DNA of 7,752 bases from Clostridiales bacterium (GTDB taxonomy: Bacteria; Bacillota; Clostridia; Oscillospirales; QAMX01), in assembly GCA_012841675.1 (NCBI GenBank), contig DUUG01000269.1, positions 1-7,752 of the forward strand. The letters run 5' to 3'. Below are positions 7,087 to 7,752 of this stretch, piece after piece. Positions within the stretch are counted from its first letter, which is position 1. Each line of letters begins with the position of its first letter. Under the pieces are notes generated by a model, which saw nothing but the letters and a program-made list of their open reading frames with translations, had not been told where the DNA came from and made no database searches. A program made the translations under genes and the position numbers.

Positions 7087-7100
7087 ATTGTTGTAGAGTT
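7078..7100. promoter_or_regulatory. Imperfect inverted repeat over the ahpC -10 and start site
   Basis: AACTATAC (7078-7085) and GTAGAGTT (7093-7100) are complementary at 7 of 8 positions, with 7 bases between them. The repeat covers the -10 box and the likely transcription start, a typical place for a repressor. It is short and could be chance. Confidence 0.3.
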
Positions 7101-7138
7101 AAACATGGCAAACTTTGGGCGCTCTGCGCCTGCTATAC

Positions 7139-7146
7139 AAAGGAGG
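7139..7146 (+). promoter_or_regulatory. Ribosome binding site deciding the ahpC start
   Basis: AAAGGAGG lies 7 bases before the ATG at 7154. A TTG in the same frame at 7115 would give a longer protein, but it has no ribosome site and would add 13 residues absent from AhpC proteins. Confidence 0.9.
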
Positions 7147-7153
7147 ACCTATT

Positions 7154-7720
7154 ATGGAAAAACTGATCGGAAAAAAGCTTGACGATTTTAAAGTACAAGC
7201 CTACCATGATGGTGAATTCATAGAGGTGACAAAGGAATCTGTGCTAGGCAAGTGGGGTATATTCTTCTTCTATCCTGCCGACTTTACCTTTGTCTGCCCT
7301 ACGGAGCTGGGCGATATGGCAGACCGGTATGAGGAGTTCCAAGCCATGGGCGTGGAAGTCTACGCCGTTTCGACGGATAGCCACTTTGTCCATAAGGCAT
7401 GGGCCGATACTTCGGAAACCATCCGCAAGCTGAAATTCCCCATGCTGGCTGATCCGACGGGTGCGTTGGCTCGTTCCTTCGGGATTCTGGTTGAAGAGGA
7501 CCATCAAGCCCTTCGCGGCACGTTTGTTTTCAACCCCGAAGGCGAAATTAAGCTCTACGAAGTACACGATATGGGCATTGGCCGCAACGCAGAGGAGCTT
7601 CTGCGCAAAGTGCAGGCCGCACAGTTTGTCGCCGAGCATGGCGATCAGGTTTGCCCGGCTAAGTGGAAGCCCGGTGCGGAAACCCTGGCTCCCAGCCTGG
7701 ATTTAATCGGAAAAATCTAA
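7154..7720 (+). CDS. ahpC: Alkyl hydroperoxide reductase subunit C (typical 2-Cys peroxiredoxin)
   Basis: This 188-residue cytoplasmic enzyme reduces hydrogen peroxide, organic hydroperoxides and peroxynitrite. The peroxidatic cysteine is C48 in PADFTFVCPTE, with P41, T45 and R121 (RGTF) completing the active site. The resolving cysteine is C167 in VCPAKW, and the protein ends APSLDLIGKI, as in classic AhpC. Length equals the family norm (about 187). In many bacteria the oxidised form is recycled by AhpF, usually encoded next door. No AhpF start is seen in the 32 bases that remain, so the reductase may be further on or elsewhere. The gene has its own near-consensus promoter and diverges from the sialidase-like gene. 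A functional link to the transporter operon is not indicated. Confidence 0.96.
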   Translation: MEKLIGKKLDDFKVQAYHDGEFIEVTKESVLGKWGIFFFYPADFTFVCPTELGDMADRYEEFQAMGVEVYAVSTDSHFVHKAWADTSETIRKLKFPMLADPTGALARSFGILVEEDHQALRGTFVFNPEGEIKLYEVHDMGIGRNAEELLRKVQAAQFVAEHGDQVCPAKWKPGAETLAPSLDLIGKI

Positions 7721-7752
7721 GAATTTATGCGCGGATGACCAGCGCCGCTGCC

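Noticed and set aside
7105..7182. A 25-codon open frame starting at ATG 7105 in the ahpC leader and overlapping the ahpC start.
   Set aside because: No ribosome binding site precedes it, and the composition is that of a shadow frame. It could only be a minor upstream frame.
6769..7182. A 137-codon + strand open frame covering the sialidase-like start, the divergent promoters and the ahpC start.
   Set aside because: It overlaps two real gene starts and both promoters, and has no ribosome site or family resemblance.
7725..7752. Possible C-terminal end of a - strand gene (AAALVIRA then stop at 7725).
   Set aside because: Only eight codons are visible, which is too few to separate from chance; no terminator lies between it and ahpC. 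More sequence to the right would settle it.
1..7752. CRISPR arrays, tRNA or rRNA genes, insertion sequences, phage or toxin-antitoxin genes.
   Set aside because: No direct repeat arrays, cloverleaf sequences, transposase-like proteins or terminal repeats were seen on either strand.

Overview
The window looks like chromosomal DNA of a Bacillota (Firmicutes) bacterium. Strong AGGAGG-type ribosome binding sites, sigma-A-like promoters with 17-base spacers, and the gene set (DUF5696 protein, YIP1-family membrane protein and carbohydrate ABC permeases in one operon) resemble Paenibacillus-type bacilli and some gut Clostridia. The genus cannot be decided from this sequence.

Bases 1-5813 (+ strand) are the 3' part of one tightly packed operon, with gaps of 3, 14, 0 and 12 bases. 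In order it holds the C-terminal end of a TPR protein anchored by one membrane segment, a multi-spanning YIP1-family protein, a large secreted or surface DUF5696 protein with a predicted glycosidase-like C-terminal half, and two CUT1-type carbohydrate ABC permeases. No solute-binding protein or ATPase lies in the window. They may be upstream, or a shared ATPase such as an MsmX-type protein may serve the permeases. The likely role is handling and uptake of a complex carbohydrate, with the TPR, YIP1 and DUF5696 proteins as poorly understood accessory parts. This is the least described part of the window.

Bases 5820-5851 form a strong, nearly symmetrical hairpin that can end transcription from both sides. 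On the other side, on the - strand, lies a gene for a cytoplasmic sialidase-fold (Asp-box) protein (5855-6961). It has an Arg/Glu/Tyr set reminiscent of GH33 sialidases, but the usual acid/base aspartate is not obvious.

Bases 6962-7153 are a divergent control region. A promoter for the sialidase-like gene and a near-consensus promoter for ahpC point away from each other around a perfect 12-base palindrome. ahpC (7154-7720, + strand) encodes a complete two-cysteine peroxiredoxin. The last 32 bases hold no gene that can be supported.
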